Shown here piece by piece: positions 23,901 to 37,600 of a stretch of DNA of 64,000 nt. The stretch spans positions 7,456,560 to 7,520,559 of the forward strand of contig JAYGXS010000005.1 of NCBI GenBank assembly GCA_036362985.1, given 5' to 3'. A model generated the notes under the pieces. The model had not been told where the DNA came from, searched no databases, and worked only from the letters and a program-made list of their open reading frames with translations. The position numbers were made by a program, and so were the translations under genes. Each line of letters begins with the position of its first letter. Within the stretch, counting starts at the first letter, position 1. Source of the DNA: Ligula intestinalis (taxonomy: Eukaryota; Platyhelminthes; Cestoda; Diphyllobothriidea; Diphyllobothriidae).

Positions 23901-26900
23901 CCAAATTGTTGCCGCATAAGTGAAGTGCGGCTTGGCCAACGCCTTGAAAGCAGTCGACAAAGTCTCTTTCGCGCAGCCCCAGGATGTGCCTGCTAGAGCC
24001 TTGAGGACCTTGGTGCAGCGGCTTACTTTGCTTGCGGTCTCTCTGGCATGGTCTGCGAAAGTGAAAAGCGGATCGAAACGCACGCCAAGGAGTTTGGGCT
24101 TGCGGACGAGCGGTAAGGACACACCATTGACTGTGATGGCCGAGTGACGATTAAACTCCTTCGGATCCAACGTGAAAACAGTTACGGACGAGTTGGCTGC
24201 CGAGATCTTCATTCCGCGCTGGGTGAGGAAGTTTTCGACAACAGGCATGAACTCCGCGAGGAGCTGTGCAGCCTGATCGATTTTATGGTGCCGGCAAAAG
24301 AATGTAACATCGTCCGCGTAGGATACCACTTGCACAGGTCCCCGGGGGAGTGAGAGCTCTCGCATGTAGATGTTCAAGAGGGTCGGGCTGAGCACAGAGC
24401 CTTGAGGGACGCTACAGGTCTGCTTACGGGGCATAGAGAGAGCGCCCCGGAAAAGGACACGATCGTGACGGCCACGGATGTAAGCCGCCAACCATCGGAC
24501 CCTCCGTGGTGACTACCGCCAGCTAATCGGCATCGACATTTGCATGTTACCAAAACACTTTTTAACGCTCAATATGAAGCTTACCGGACATCCAGACTAC
24601 ACGGTAATACTGGTCTCCAAAGCACTATGTGCCTCACCCACAGCCTACACCCAGTCGATTGAGGATGACCAATTTCGAATGAATTGTCGTTTTCTCTCTC
24701 TCTGTCTCCTTTTCTTTTCAGCCTCACGTTTTACATTAAACCCCATGTACTCGCCTACCCAAACACCGCACATCAGATGGCACTGTGTTATACCTTTTCT
24801 TTGCTTTTCGCTTCAATACTGACAAGGCTCCTCCCTTTTCTCCGCCGCCCCACAGATCCTCCTCTGTCTTGACCATATCCCCGTTTCCGAGCAGAAACAG
24901 GTGCAGACAGACTCCTGCCTGATGGACATTGTTCAACAGTGGACCATAGATCCCCATTTCTGCCGCTCTCGAGTAGTTGTTCCTCTGCCGACTAGCGCAC
25001 CTCAAACTCAGCCTGCCGCTCTTGTAGGCTTGGAACGGTCTTCCACTGATGAACAGTCTACTTCTGGAGAAACTTTGGTCTCTAAAACAAATCCTCCCTC
25101 CAAAAACGAAGGCCAATCTGGCGAGTCGGCTAATGCCGCTTCTCCGCATTCCCCGAGGGCTCCTCAAAGTGAGTACCATGCTTACACTACACCGCTTACT
25201 TTGACAAAGTCACTTGCCAGACTTGTGCCCTCCTTCTGTAGACGCTATAATAACTGCTGAATGGCAGCTTAGTCACAGATGTGTTACTTGCATTGTACAA
25301 ACTACTGTACGGCCTAAAATTCCTGTACCATGCCGACATATTCGAAAAATTTATATTCTTTCGTTAATCGCCATTGAGTAAGGTTGTAATACTGATTATC
25401 GTGTAGGCTATTCTGAAGCCCTTTCAGTCACGATAGGATGCAGGCTTTTTAAAGAGCTTCCTTCTGACTGCTAACAAAAGGTATGTACTATACAAAGTAG
25501 CTACTTGAGTAGTATGCATTTTTATCATTGATTTCGACCGCCTTCATCAATACAAATATATTTTATGGAAAACATAAACGAAAACATTTTTTCTTGTACT
25601 CGTTTGGTAGCCAAGTACGCCTTCTTTAAATATAATACTTAGGGAAAGGGTATCTTTCTGTTTTAGAATAGTTTCTAATCATGAGCTTTTTTACGATTGT
25701 GAGGTGTGAATTCATCATACATCACATCCGTCAATTTATTAAAGTTGCCTATAATGTCTGCAGCATGTTCCACATCTATTGCAATATTTTATGAGAACTA
25801 TGTGACTTCTTCCTCAAACCGTAGGCAAAAGCGTACTTTTCCTCAAACAGGATGTACATAGGGCGCAGTTTGTAAACCTTGAATTCAAGTGTAGCAGTCA
25901 GTAGGTTGAAAAATTACTCGGCAATTTGGAAACTTTTTTAAACTTTTTTAAACCGGAATTTGCTACCAAACGATAATCAGTATTACAACCTTGCTCAATG
26001 CCAAGCGTGAGAGTATAAATCTTTCGCATGTTACACGAATTCTAGGCCCTACTGTATCTTGCTGCACGAAATGGCTATTTTCTTTTGCTCGCATCTAGTA
26101 GTATACAACCCTCTAATCTGTTGCTGCACGAGTCTGTGTCGGTCATAGGCACATTTTATGCCGACTTTGAAAGAAAACCGATGTGCTAGGTAGGACAGCA
26201 ATTTTAATCGCCTGGATTTTCCAGCTCCCTCGCAGATCCACCATCAGAGACAATAGCAGAAATGGGAGTTGCAGTGTGTCCCTGAGATACAGTCGCTATG
26301 CTACTGCCAACTTATGACAATTAACGGCGCCCGCTTGTGTGCTAATTGCTTGGTGGCCAGAATGCGAGGCGTGACCTGGTGAACTTTCATCTCCCGTGTT
26401 GGACTCGGGCGTGATGATTGCTCAGCCATCTGGCTCCCTGGCGCTGGCGTTAAAAGAAGAATTCATCTGTGCACTCTTTGAATGACGAAGCGCTTTGGCC
26501 AAACTTAGCCTCAGCAGCGAATATGGGCTGGGCGGGGCAGTTTTGGGCTTACTAATGTCCGGTTTAGCAACCAGCCGCCAGTTATGGCTCGGCGTTTAGA
26601 ATTCCGCTAGGAATGTTTCTCCTAAGTTGAATTTTATAGAATCACCCTTTAGCATTTGGAGATAGTTGTCGGCCAAAAACAAACACATGTATAGAGCAAT
26701 ATGCACGAAAAAGACGGTAGGGCTACCTGGTTCTCCGGTGCTGACGTTATACGACGCGTTGGCCTGTGCGTTCCCAAACCGCGGCGACTTACTTTGGCCA
26801 AATTGATCCTCCGTACTGAATATAGGCTGACCAGGTATTTGCACTTGTCTATAGACTTGGGACCCGTGAATCACGACTCACACGATTGTCACCTCTCGCG

Positions 26901-27142
26901 AGAAATTTGGCCTCATTAGATTTGAACGTGTGGCCGAGTCTCGTCAAAAGTAGCCGCAACTTGCGTCATTTCTCCGTACTGCTGCCGCCGCTTGTTTTTC
27001 AATTTGCGGCTTGAAAAGTCTTTTAGCTTATATTTGCTTTTCCTATAGAAAATCCCACATGTTTCTTGCCGTGACAGTAAATCCTTTGATTTTTGCCGCC
27101 TTCTACTAATGTCTCTGATGATGATGATGGTGGTGGTGGTGG

Positions 27143-27189
<47 letters not shown>

Positions 27190-27199
27190 NNNNNNNNNN

Positions 27200-27247
<48 letters not shown>

Positions 27248-28583
27248 TCCGCGACGGACTTCGACACGTCAGGTGAATCAAAGTTTTGTCCCAGCCATCA
27301 CATCTGCTTCTGCTCAACTACTTCGTGGGACTCGCATTTTCGCTTGTATTAGCAACGTGTCTACTTTGCCTGGTGGTAGCTGGCAGGTTTCTTCAGCCCC
27401 AGTGTGACCTGATCCCAGATCAGTAGACAGAAATCAGCCATGCTGACTTAATTGAGCTCAACCTCACTTCCCGTCAGCACTCGAGGTGTTTGACCTTAGT
27501 CTTTCAATTACAAGTCGCGATAAGTATGGTACGCAGGGAGTGCGAAGTTAATGGCCAACTTCCCAACCAAGTCTCCGCCGCATATGACTGATTGCTTGGT
27601 ACAAGATTGGAGGACTGATTGTTTAGCACCACAGAAGGACCTAAGTAGTTCATTATAGGTCCTTATTCACGTGATGCGGAAGTCAAATTAAGTGATACAA
27701 AAAGTTAAAATTACTATTCCGATAGAACGGCATTAGGGTAAAATATATATTTATATACTAGGACTTCACAGACCGCGTGTATACATAGTGGTTGACGTGG
27801 GCCTAATTACCGCAAAAACACCTGGAGAGAGTGGGTATTTTTGCGGCCTTGGTGTCAGCGACTGAATCAAAATGCTCATGTCATGTCGGAAATTATACGC
27901 CACACTGAAAATCCTGCTGTGTTATGCTAGTTACAACCAATTTACCCTTGGTCTTGCCAAATGAAAGTGTTGCAAACGCAGCTAACTCAAAACGATGACT
28001 AAATACAAGATTATACGGTGGTTCAGCATGTAGAAAGATAATCGTCACGAGTGTTGAATTATGAGGTCATTCGGGAAACTAGCTGTCACCCGCATGTAAT
28101 TATGCGGTCAGGGGGAGAATAGCTGTCACTCGCACTTAATTATGCTGTCCGCGGTGGCTGTTTTGGCTTCATCTGATTTTGAGAGGTTTGTAGCTCACAC
28201 CCAAATCGATATGCCTGTTTATGCATGCCTCGTCTGAGTGCATTACCTCCAGGAATTCTCAGCCCTTTTTAGTTGGGCAGGTGCCAACGCTTTGGGTTTG
28301 CTTCCACGCAAATACGTGTCCAGTGTTTGCATGGAAACCTCCAATAGGTGGTCTCGTCTCCTTACCACTAACTGATGTTCATGTATGCAGAAGATAGAGC
28401 TTGTTTTGTTTGACCACTATAAAGTGCATTACAACTGATATACGGTATTCTGTAGATAACTTCCATTCTGTTGAAATGGCTTACCCTGTTCCTAGGGTGT
28501 ATAAGCTGCGTACGCAATCTGTATCTGGTGATTTAGTAGTTGTCTTTGAACGAGCTCAGATACATTCTTTACATATGGGAGCG

Positions 28584-28629
<46 letters not shown>

Positions 28630-31600
28630 ATCTAACACTAATTAAAATTCTACCTTTTTTTTATCATCCCCTAGACAACGAAGTTGGCCAGCGTCAGCGC
28701 TTAAACGGCCCCGCTATCTCACCGGCTAATCAGCACGCTGCGACCTCATCGAATCTGTCACTTCCCTCGCCAGTCAAGTCCTCAACCACGGACATCGTCC
28801 CTGCTGACCACGTATCGGCCTCTTCTGTTCCTGCAACGGAAACCAGTGACAATTCAGAATCATCATCATCACCAGTGGCGGCGGCAGCAGCAAAGGCTGA
28901 AGAGGAGAAGGAAAAGGATGCCCTGACAAAAGCCTCCGAGTACAAAGTGTATTCTGCAGCCGAGGAACAGCTGATTGTTGATAAGATTCGTGTCCTGGCC
29001 TCCCGCATCCTCGAACGCTGGCTCAGTTTACCGGTACGTCCCCGTCTCTCTCTCCTGCCACTCTGCTCCCAGTCGACGTTTTCTTGCTCTGGCTCAAGCC
29101 ATATCTACGAGCATTTCAGGCAACGAGCGAGCCACTAGCAGGGAATATGTTTCGCTTTACGAGCTTCAGATCAGTAACCAAGCCGTCAGTACATCTGTGC
29201 GTGTGTGTACCTGTGTCCGCCCAAACCTCAGCTTCAGTAGCCCCCTGAAGATTCGCCGCTGCAAGCCCCGCCCACGGACGCCAACCGGCAACGGAGCATG
29301 GGTAGTGCCTTTTAGTCGATGACTGTTTGGTTACCCGTCTCAGAAAAGTGTTGGCCCAAGCTTCGTGTAGGGCTGCTCTCACCGTTCTGAGATTAAATTT
29401 CTGTATGCATATGCAATGTCAGACCACGGCCCACCTTGTCCCTGCGGCCTGGTGGGCGCTGGCGCTTTCTCTCACTTCTGATTCCCTGTCGGTGCATGCG
29501 TTCGCGCTCACACTGGTTTTCAGGCCCCCACTGCGGGTGCCCGAGTAGCTAGGCGGCCACTAAACGGTGGCGAAGAGAGTGAGGTCGACCCTAACTATAA
29601 TAAATCTGAATGCGCTCGAATCTATCACGGCGCGCTAAAAGCCGTGGCTTGGAGGGTTTGCCAGCTGACGGGAAAACTCGGACCTCCTACGTTGCTGCTC
29701 CTTTTATATGCGTGTATTTGTGTATGCCTATGGGAAAAGAAGGAGGACTGAGAGCCAGGCTGCAATGGCTCCTTCTTAATGTGGCGAAGGCGGGAGCATA
29801 CCTAGCAGGTTGGCTGTGTCAAGTGTGCGCGTGTTGAGTGATTACCGCGCCAGCCATCTACACCCTCCCTCATCCGCGGTCTCTTTGACTTTGTCTTTAC
29901 ACCGGAAACGGAGGTGGGAATGGCGAGCGAGTAGGCAGATTCTCCGCAAGTCTGCTTAAACTCCTATTTTCCTTCGCGGTAGTTCGTTGCGTTGCTCCAG
30001 CTTGCTGTAGCCTTTGTGTCGCTTGCCGAGCTCGCCTCAGTGTCTGTTGCGGCTTGCTACAGCGTCTGCTGCGGCTGTTGGAGCGCGTGGTGCCCATCGT
30101 CGAAATCGACGGGGGAACTTTCGTCCTGTGTCCGCCGTTGAGTCTTGCTCCCAGGACATGGGTCTTTGATCGCCTGCAGCCAATCACTGAACTGTTACAG
30201 TTTGATTGGCTGTATTTTTGATAGATAGATAGATAGAGAACTATGATAATGATAATATCAAATTTTTTAGCAAAAAATGGCTCCATTCACGGGCAGCAAA
30301 TAATAAGGTAAATTAAGGGGTCCAAAAAACTCAAGAGTGAACTGTCAAAGATCACAAAATACTCAAAGTAAGAAATCGACACGGTTACCACATCAATTAT
30401 GGCGACAGGTCTGCCTTCAGCTTCTCAATTTCCGTTTCTTCACACGTGAGGAATCGTGCTAAGAATTGGATTACCGAGTTCTGGTAGGCCGATTTACGGC
30501 AGTTCATGTGACGCAAGCTTCGGCGCATGGTACGAGAAGACTTCGCAGCCATTAATTCAGAGTGGAGAGGGTGAGCGACCTCACTAAGGATACGGTCCAC
30601 GAAATTCTTGACCGATCTGAAATGTCGCTGAATTATGAGGTCAGCTAAAAAAGCATAGGAGTAACCGGCAGCCGAAGAGAGCATGCGGAGAATACGTTCA
30701 ATAATAAGCAAGTCTTTTTTGAGTAGTGCAGGAAAAGTAACAGGAGAGCAGTAAAGAATGAGAAAGAGGATACAAGCATCATAAAACGCCAGATGAGGGC
30801 TTGCGGGGTGCGATATGAACGCAAGCGGCAGATATTATATGAAAGTTTGCGGATTTTTATAAAAAGGTCTTCAATATAAAGAGTAAATGAGAGGTTGGAA
30901 GCTAGTGTTACACTAAGTTATATGAAGGAGGATACATTGTTTGGCAGAAAGTCAATGGTTTCAGGACTGGGAGAGGGTCGCAGCCGAAAGATACGCTGGA
31001 CTGACTTCCGCTCATTAAGTAAAAGGCCGATGTGTGACGACTATGCTGTCACATGGTCCAGTCCATCCTTCAGTGTTTGGAGATTGGTCTGGCTTTTGAG
31101 AGGATGGCCGACAGCCATATCGTCAGCATATTTGACTAACAAACACAGGAACCACAGCAGACGCGTCTACGAATCGCGTTCCCACCCGCCCTCCCGGCGG
31201 CCAAGGTCTGCTACACCCATCTCCCTACGTTGAATAAACTCTCCCCTCCGCCCAATCCGTATTTTTGATGACGGAACAGCCCCTCCCGGCCACGCTGCTC
31301 CGTCTCCTCCTCCTCCGCCGGAATTGAGGCCAACCCTGGACCTCTCTGGTACTGCTCGTTCTGCCGAGTCCGTCTGGGCCGCCGCGACTGGTCTGTACGT
31401 TGCGGCTCCTGCAATGGCTGGTGCAATCTCCGCTGCAGTGGCCTCGTCACGGCTGCCGATTGGTCGCCCGCCTTCGCGTGTCCCAGCTGTCCCGTGCCCC
31501 CACCGATCTCCATGCCTCCAGCCCGTCCAGTCCTGAACCCAAATCCTCTGGTCTTCGACCTTGCCTCACCACCTGGTCTTAAGATCTTACAATTCAACGC

Positions 31601-34600
31601 CAACGGCCTCCTCGGGAAGCTTGACCAACTCCTGGCCTTACTGCGCTCGCACAGCATAGCTGTGGCGGCTATCCAAAAGGAAAGTGATCTCACTCCACTA
31701 AGGTCCCTTCCTGTGCCGATTACACGATTGTCCGTCGCGACCGCGGCCGCAACAGAGGCGGAGCTTTGGACTTCCTGGTGGACAAATCCATTGCCCATCA
31801 CCAGCTACCCCTGCTTGGAGCCGATCCCACAGAAGTACTGGCGAGTTCCCTTGACATTGGCCCGGCGCCGCTAACCGTCGTGAACGTGTAGATCCCTCCA
31901 ACTTCCAGTTGTCCTCCCGTCCTAACTACCCTCCCGAAGCCTCCCGCCTGGAATGAGAGACGAAATACAAGCGCGTGATGCCAGTGACCCGCGCGTTGGC
32001 GAACTGAATGGCTTAATCACTAAGACTATCGGCGCTGGCAAACGCCAACGCTGGCATGAACTAGTTTCAGATTGTAATTTCAGCGGTAACTCAGCTGCCA
32101 CTTGTAAGCTTTTACGCAACCTGACCAAACCCCGGGCTGATACATCTAACCAGTCTATTAGCTTCGGGGACAGCATGTTCATTTCCAACAACGGTAAGAT
32201 CGCCGAGAAGATAAACAAGTTGTTCTCGCCCCGCTCGGCGCCCAGTCCCAAAAGCCAGCGCTCCCTTCTTCATCTCCTTCATAAAGCCCCGCCCCCAGAC
32301 ATGTCCTTTTCGGCTGATGCCATCCTCACCACCGTCAAGAAAATGAGAGCTTCGAAAGCCTTAGGACCAGATGGTCTGGCGCCTATCCATGTGCGCCAAA
32401 TCGGTCCGAAGGTGGCTGCCTACCTTGCCGCCCTCTTCAACCTTTCACTGGGAACTTCAATCATCCCCGATTGCTGGCGCCAGTCTATCATTATCCCCGT
32501 GGTCAAAGCGGGCAAGGACCCCTGCCTAGCGACCTCTTATCGTCCAATTGCCCTCCTCAGTCCATTGGCGAAGATCCTGGAACGGTTCATCCACCCAATT
32601 CTGACGTCTGTGGCGGAACTATCTTGCCGCCAACATGGTTCCCGATCGGGTCGTTGAACTACAACGGCGCTTTTCGAGCTCAGCGACGCTATCCTCGAGG
32701 GCTTCAATCAACAGAAGCCCGCTTCGCGGACCATGGCAATCTCAATTGACCTGTCACGAGCCTTTGACTGCGTCCGCCACGATCAGCTCCTGCAGGACTT
32801 GGTCTCACTGAACGTCCCGACTGGCCTGGTCCGATGGTTGGCGGCTTACATCCGTAGCCGTCACGATCGTGTCCTTTTCCGGGGCGCTCTCTCTAAGCCC
32901 CGTAAGCAGACCTGTAGCGTCCCTCAAGGCTCTGTGCTCAGCCCGATGCTCTTTAACATCTACATGCGAGCGCTTCCACTCCCCCGGGCAGCTGTGCAAG
33001 TGGTATCCTACGCGGACGATGTTACGTTCTTTTGCCGGCACCATGACATCGATCAGGCTGCACAGCTCCTCACGGAGTTCATGCCTGTTGTCGAAAACTT
33101 CCTCACCCAGTGCGGATTGACGATCTCGGCAGCCAACTCTTCCGTAACTGTTTTCACGTTGGATCCGAAGGAGTTTAATCGTCACTCGGCCATCACAGTC
33201 AATGGTGCGTCCTTACCGCTCGTCCGCAAGCCCAAACTCCTTGGCGTGCGTTTTGATCCGCTTTTCACGTTCGCAGACCATGCCCGGAGACTGCAAGCAA
33301 AGTAAGCCGCTGCACCAAGGTCCTCAAGGCTCTAGCAGGCACATCCTGGGGCTGCGCGAAAGAGATTTTGTCGACTGCTCTCAAGGCGCTGGCCAAGCCG
33401 CACCTCACTTATGCGGCGACAATTTGGTATCCTACGATGAGCTCTTCCAGCCTCCACCGCCTCCAGTCAGCACAGAACGCTGCCCTCCGCACGATCACGG
33501 GTTGCTATAAAATGTCGCCTATAGATAATCTTCATGCGGAGGCTTCTGTTCTACCGGTCGCCCATCACGACACACTCCTTAGCCAGCAGTTGTGGTGGAG
33601 TTGTTCGCAACCCGGCCATCCCAATCATCACCGTTGCAACGGTCCCGAGCCCTGCCGCAACGTCCGGCCGTCTATTCGAGCACTCCACAAGGAAGCTGTT
33701 GCCTCGTCTCTCGTGGATCTACCTGTTGATAGCTCTGCCCCAAAGGCGGATTACACCGCACTTTCTGTGTTCCTGTTTCAAAATAAGTGCATCCAATTCG
33801 AGTCTTTTATTGAAAATAGACCAGCAGTTAGTGAACAAAAGACCTGGAAGGGACATTGAGGCTAAAGGTTAACGCTTCATAGCTCGTTTTCAACTGCATC
33901 GGTGCTTACGTGATCGTATTGCATTCCGTTGGATAACATTTGAAGTGGATGTACTGCAGGTTCGGCATATTGGACGTTGTTCGTTGTGAGTTTCCGTCGA
34001 TAGAATATTTGTCCTTTGTGCATTCAAAAAGGCACGAGTGTACAGCAGAGATGACCTCATAACCAGAAATGCAGAAAAACAAAGTAAAGAAGTAGACAGT
34101 CTGGTATACAATGATAAATACCCACGTGACTGTAGAGCAAAAAACCGGCAGTTCAAATTCGAATTTCGCAAGACGAGTGTTTCAGGAGACGGACTCAGCG
34201 CCGGGACGGATAAAACTTGCTAACCAAGGTTCCACTCTACTTGGTCCTAGAAGCCTGCAAACATGCATATTTATTGTATGCGTGCCTGTTAGCTTTTGAA
34301 TATACAGGGTGTCCCAAAAATGTATACAAATTTTACCTATTTTTAAAATTAGTGATTATCATAATTTTATTATGGAACAAATGTTAAGATATTTACAAGC
34401 AACATTTTATTGTTTTTATCACTGAATGTTCTCAAACTGACGTCCATGTTGACCATGACACTGCTGACAACGCGAAACAATGGAATCGCATATACCATTA
34501 AACAATTCCCTTGGTATTCAGGTGCATTCATGTTCGGTAGCTTCTCTCAATTCAGCCACTGTTGCAATAGTCAAAATGTAGTTAAAAACAACAATAAAAT

Positions 34601-37600
34601 GATAATTTTAAATATTTTTACGTTTTCAATTTAACAAAATTATAATAAACATCAAGTTTACAATTACTTAAAATGTGTTTGCGTTTTTTTTGGACACCCG
34701 GTATATTTCTTGAGCGCCACATTTTCAAGTATCAACATTGGCCAATTAACAGTCTGTGGTGTCGCGGGTGATAAAAGCCGCAAAATTTCTCGATTCATCC
34801 CTGAATGGTAGGACAACCAACATTTTTTCCGGCCCAATTGCTGACTAGGAGAGTGCAGCTCTCCTGATAGCTACCTGATGTCGTTCACAGTTTTCGCTAT
34901 CCTTAAAAGTGTGTATAGACCCAAGGCGATATCATAATCGCCACAAACATCGTCTATCGGTAGTCTGCTCCCTAATTAATGCAGAGAAAAGCGTGAAATG
35001 TGTTTGACACAACATCCTTTAAAGTGAAGTACGACAGTTGGACCGTTGATTTCGATGATATCTACCATGACCCTCAGCAGGCTGAAGCAGCGCGGTGACT
35101 GTGGCTGGATTACAGTGCAAGTAGACTCGCCGGATCTATCTCACTCTCTCACCACCGACACCGAAACCAATGGCGAAACTTTAGTCAAGAAGACCGGAGA
35201 GCAAGGAGGGCGCAGGCGGCTGGCGCGACCAACACACGCGTACCAACAGCACGCCTCGCTAGGTAGGCTCCCTTCTGGGAGCGCCACGAAGGCCGCATTA
35301 AGAATGAACCATTGAGCCGGACTCTCAGCCCGCGGATAGCCAATCGCACAACACACTAGACTGACTGCGGTGTCAATGTTATCCCGTCAGTTGAAAATCC
35401 TCCAAGCTACGGCTTTTAGCGCCCCGTGATAGCTTCAATTGCGTCGTCTTGTTTTATAGTGAGGAAAGAAATGCGCTGAGGGTCGACCTCACTCTCTCCC
35501 CCACTGCTAACAGCAGGCCACCGCCTAGCAGATCGGTCGCCTGAGATGAGATGGGCGCCGTGCTAAAACAGAGTTAAGTACACTGGCATTATCTCAAACG
35601 AAGCAGCCCGCACTCATTGGGACAAGATCGCTTTGAAGAGGAAGTAGACTAAAGATCCGGCTCGGTAACTTTCTTCAAGACGTGGAAGTGATCCAACCCT
35701 CTATATTCGGTATCATTCGTTAGCTGTCCAAATCTGCATCCGTCATGCACAGAGAGGTACAATACGTGCCAGTATGGACACTGGCATGATCAAAACCGTA
35801 CCGAACACAAGTAGACGTGAGTCATTCCAGTCCGACTGTTTGCTGCCCCAGAATCGAATTTTGTGATGATGGAGATACGTGAGGAAACCAGCGGTGGTGT
35901 TGATTTTGACACCGCTGCCCTCGTTTTGCTTGTATATCCGCCAAATTTTGTTTATCCAATTTTTTAACCTCCTGTACTGTTTACTATTGGTGTCTCTACT
36001 TTCTCTCCCGTGTAGGTCGAGACCTACCGAATACCACGGATTGAGCGTCAGGAGACTGAACAGTCCATCCTTCGGTCGGCGGAGGCACCCTCGTCCACTC
36101 TGATATCCTGGGGAACCTCTCCCAAAAAAGGCGCGTGGCAACTGAGTGGCATTCTCTTAACTGATTGCCCAGCGGGCACCATATCGGTAGTTTTCTTCAG
36201 ACCAGATTGCTCGGTTGAATAGATGTTACCCCTCTAAAAACTGCGATTTCCTGTAACATCCTGAAACTTCATTTCCCCCCCCTCTATCTCGGCCCCACAT
36301 GCCTGAATTTTAATCAAGGATGAAAGGGTCTGCATCCTCCCTCAAAGAGCAGTTTGAAACTACACCACTCTGTATGTGTTCGCTTATGACGTAGCCTGTC
36401 GAAAAGTCCAGATTTGCTTCAGGTCCCCAACATTAGTATTATTAGTCTGCGTTGTGAAGATCGTTTTCGGCCGAGACTTTTTCTTACTGTATCACTTAGC
36501 AATATCAGTTTATCGGGGAAAGATAGATGAACGCCTTTGAACTCCCTATTGATAATAAGCTGATAGTAAATATATGGGTACAAAGAAAAAATTTAAAAGC
36601 ACGTCAATTACATGTTGCGGGTGAAGACACAACAGTTTGTAGGCCTCGTAGTCGTAATAAAACATGGCTACTCGCTTATTGCGAATAGTATAATGTAATT
36701 TAGTGACTTTTGGGTAGCTGACGTCCTCCAGAGGCGAGCGCTTTACTTGGTATGCTAGGCGGACCGTCGTATTCTTAGTCTCCCCCTTTCTTGTTTGTTT
36801 GAGTTGAGAAGCCACAATTGCCTATTTTTTTACTTAGCCTTAGCTGATGCATTTTACCGTTTTTCAACTTTACAGACTCGTTCAACTCCTGGAGCCTCAT
36901 CTCTCACGATTCTTCCAACAACACACGGTATGTGTTACATTTCCTCCTCCTCTCTGGTCTTTTTGCAGTTGCCACAATTTTCACACCACTGTGATAAGTT
37001 TTTCCTCACTCCCCTCCTTTTCACCCTTCTTTTGTCATGTACAGGACGACCTATAGACCTACTGCTATTTGTCTGTAATACAAAGATGGCATTTTGCTTA
37101 GGCAATTCCTATATGCATGCCACATCAGTATATAGTACCCGTACATGCACTTTAATCATTCCGTTCGTGCTAATATAAGCAATTTGATAACTCTTTGAGC
37201 AGTTTTAACTATACATGCAATTGTCTTCACTGGGATATTAACCAAACGCGGATAAATTTGCAGAAAACGAAGTGCTAATTTCGTAATCATGTGTCCACCG
37301 CAGACCAGAGCAGTATCCCTCTTTTTCATAGGGTGACCAATGTAAGCGTTTACCATTATACTTTCGAAACGCTACTTTTCAACGCTACTGCAGTGCGGCC
37401 TCGCATTCGTGTAACATGCCGACATATGCGAATGATTGATACTCTCTCGATAATCGGCATTGAGTAAGGTTGTAATGCTGATTATCATGTAGTCTCTTCT
37501 GAAGTTTTTTTATCCACGATAGGATGCGGTTTTTTTAACGAGCGTCTTTCTGACCGCTATTAGAACGTTTGAACTGTAAAAAGTGGCTGCTTTAGAAGTA

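Noticed and set aside
26916..27407. ORFs with runs of His, Ile, Asp or Met
   Set aside because: Pure product of the GAT microsatellite and the N gap.
30397..30711. Independent 104-codon minus-strand gene
   Set aside because: It lies in line behind a YADD box at 31135-31090 and fits the C-terminus of a LINE polymerase.
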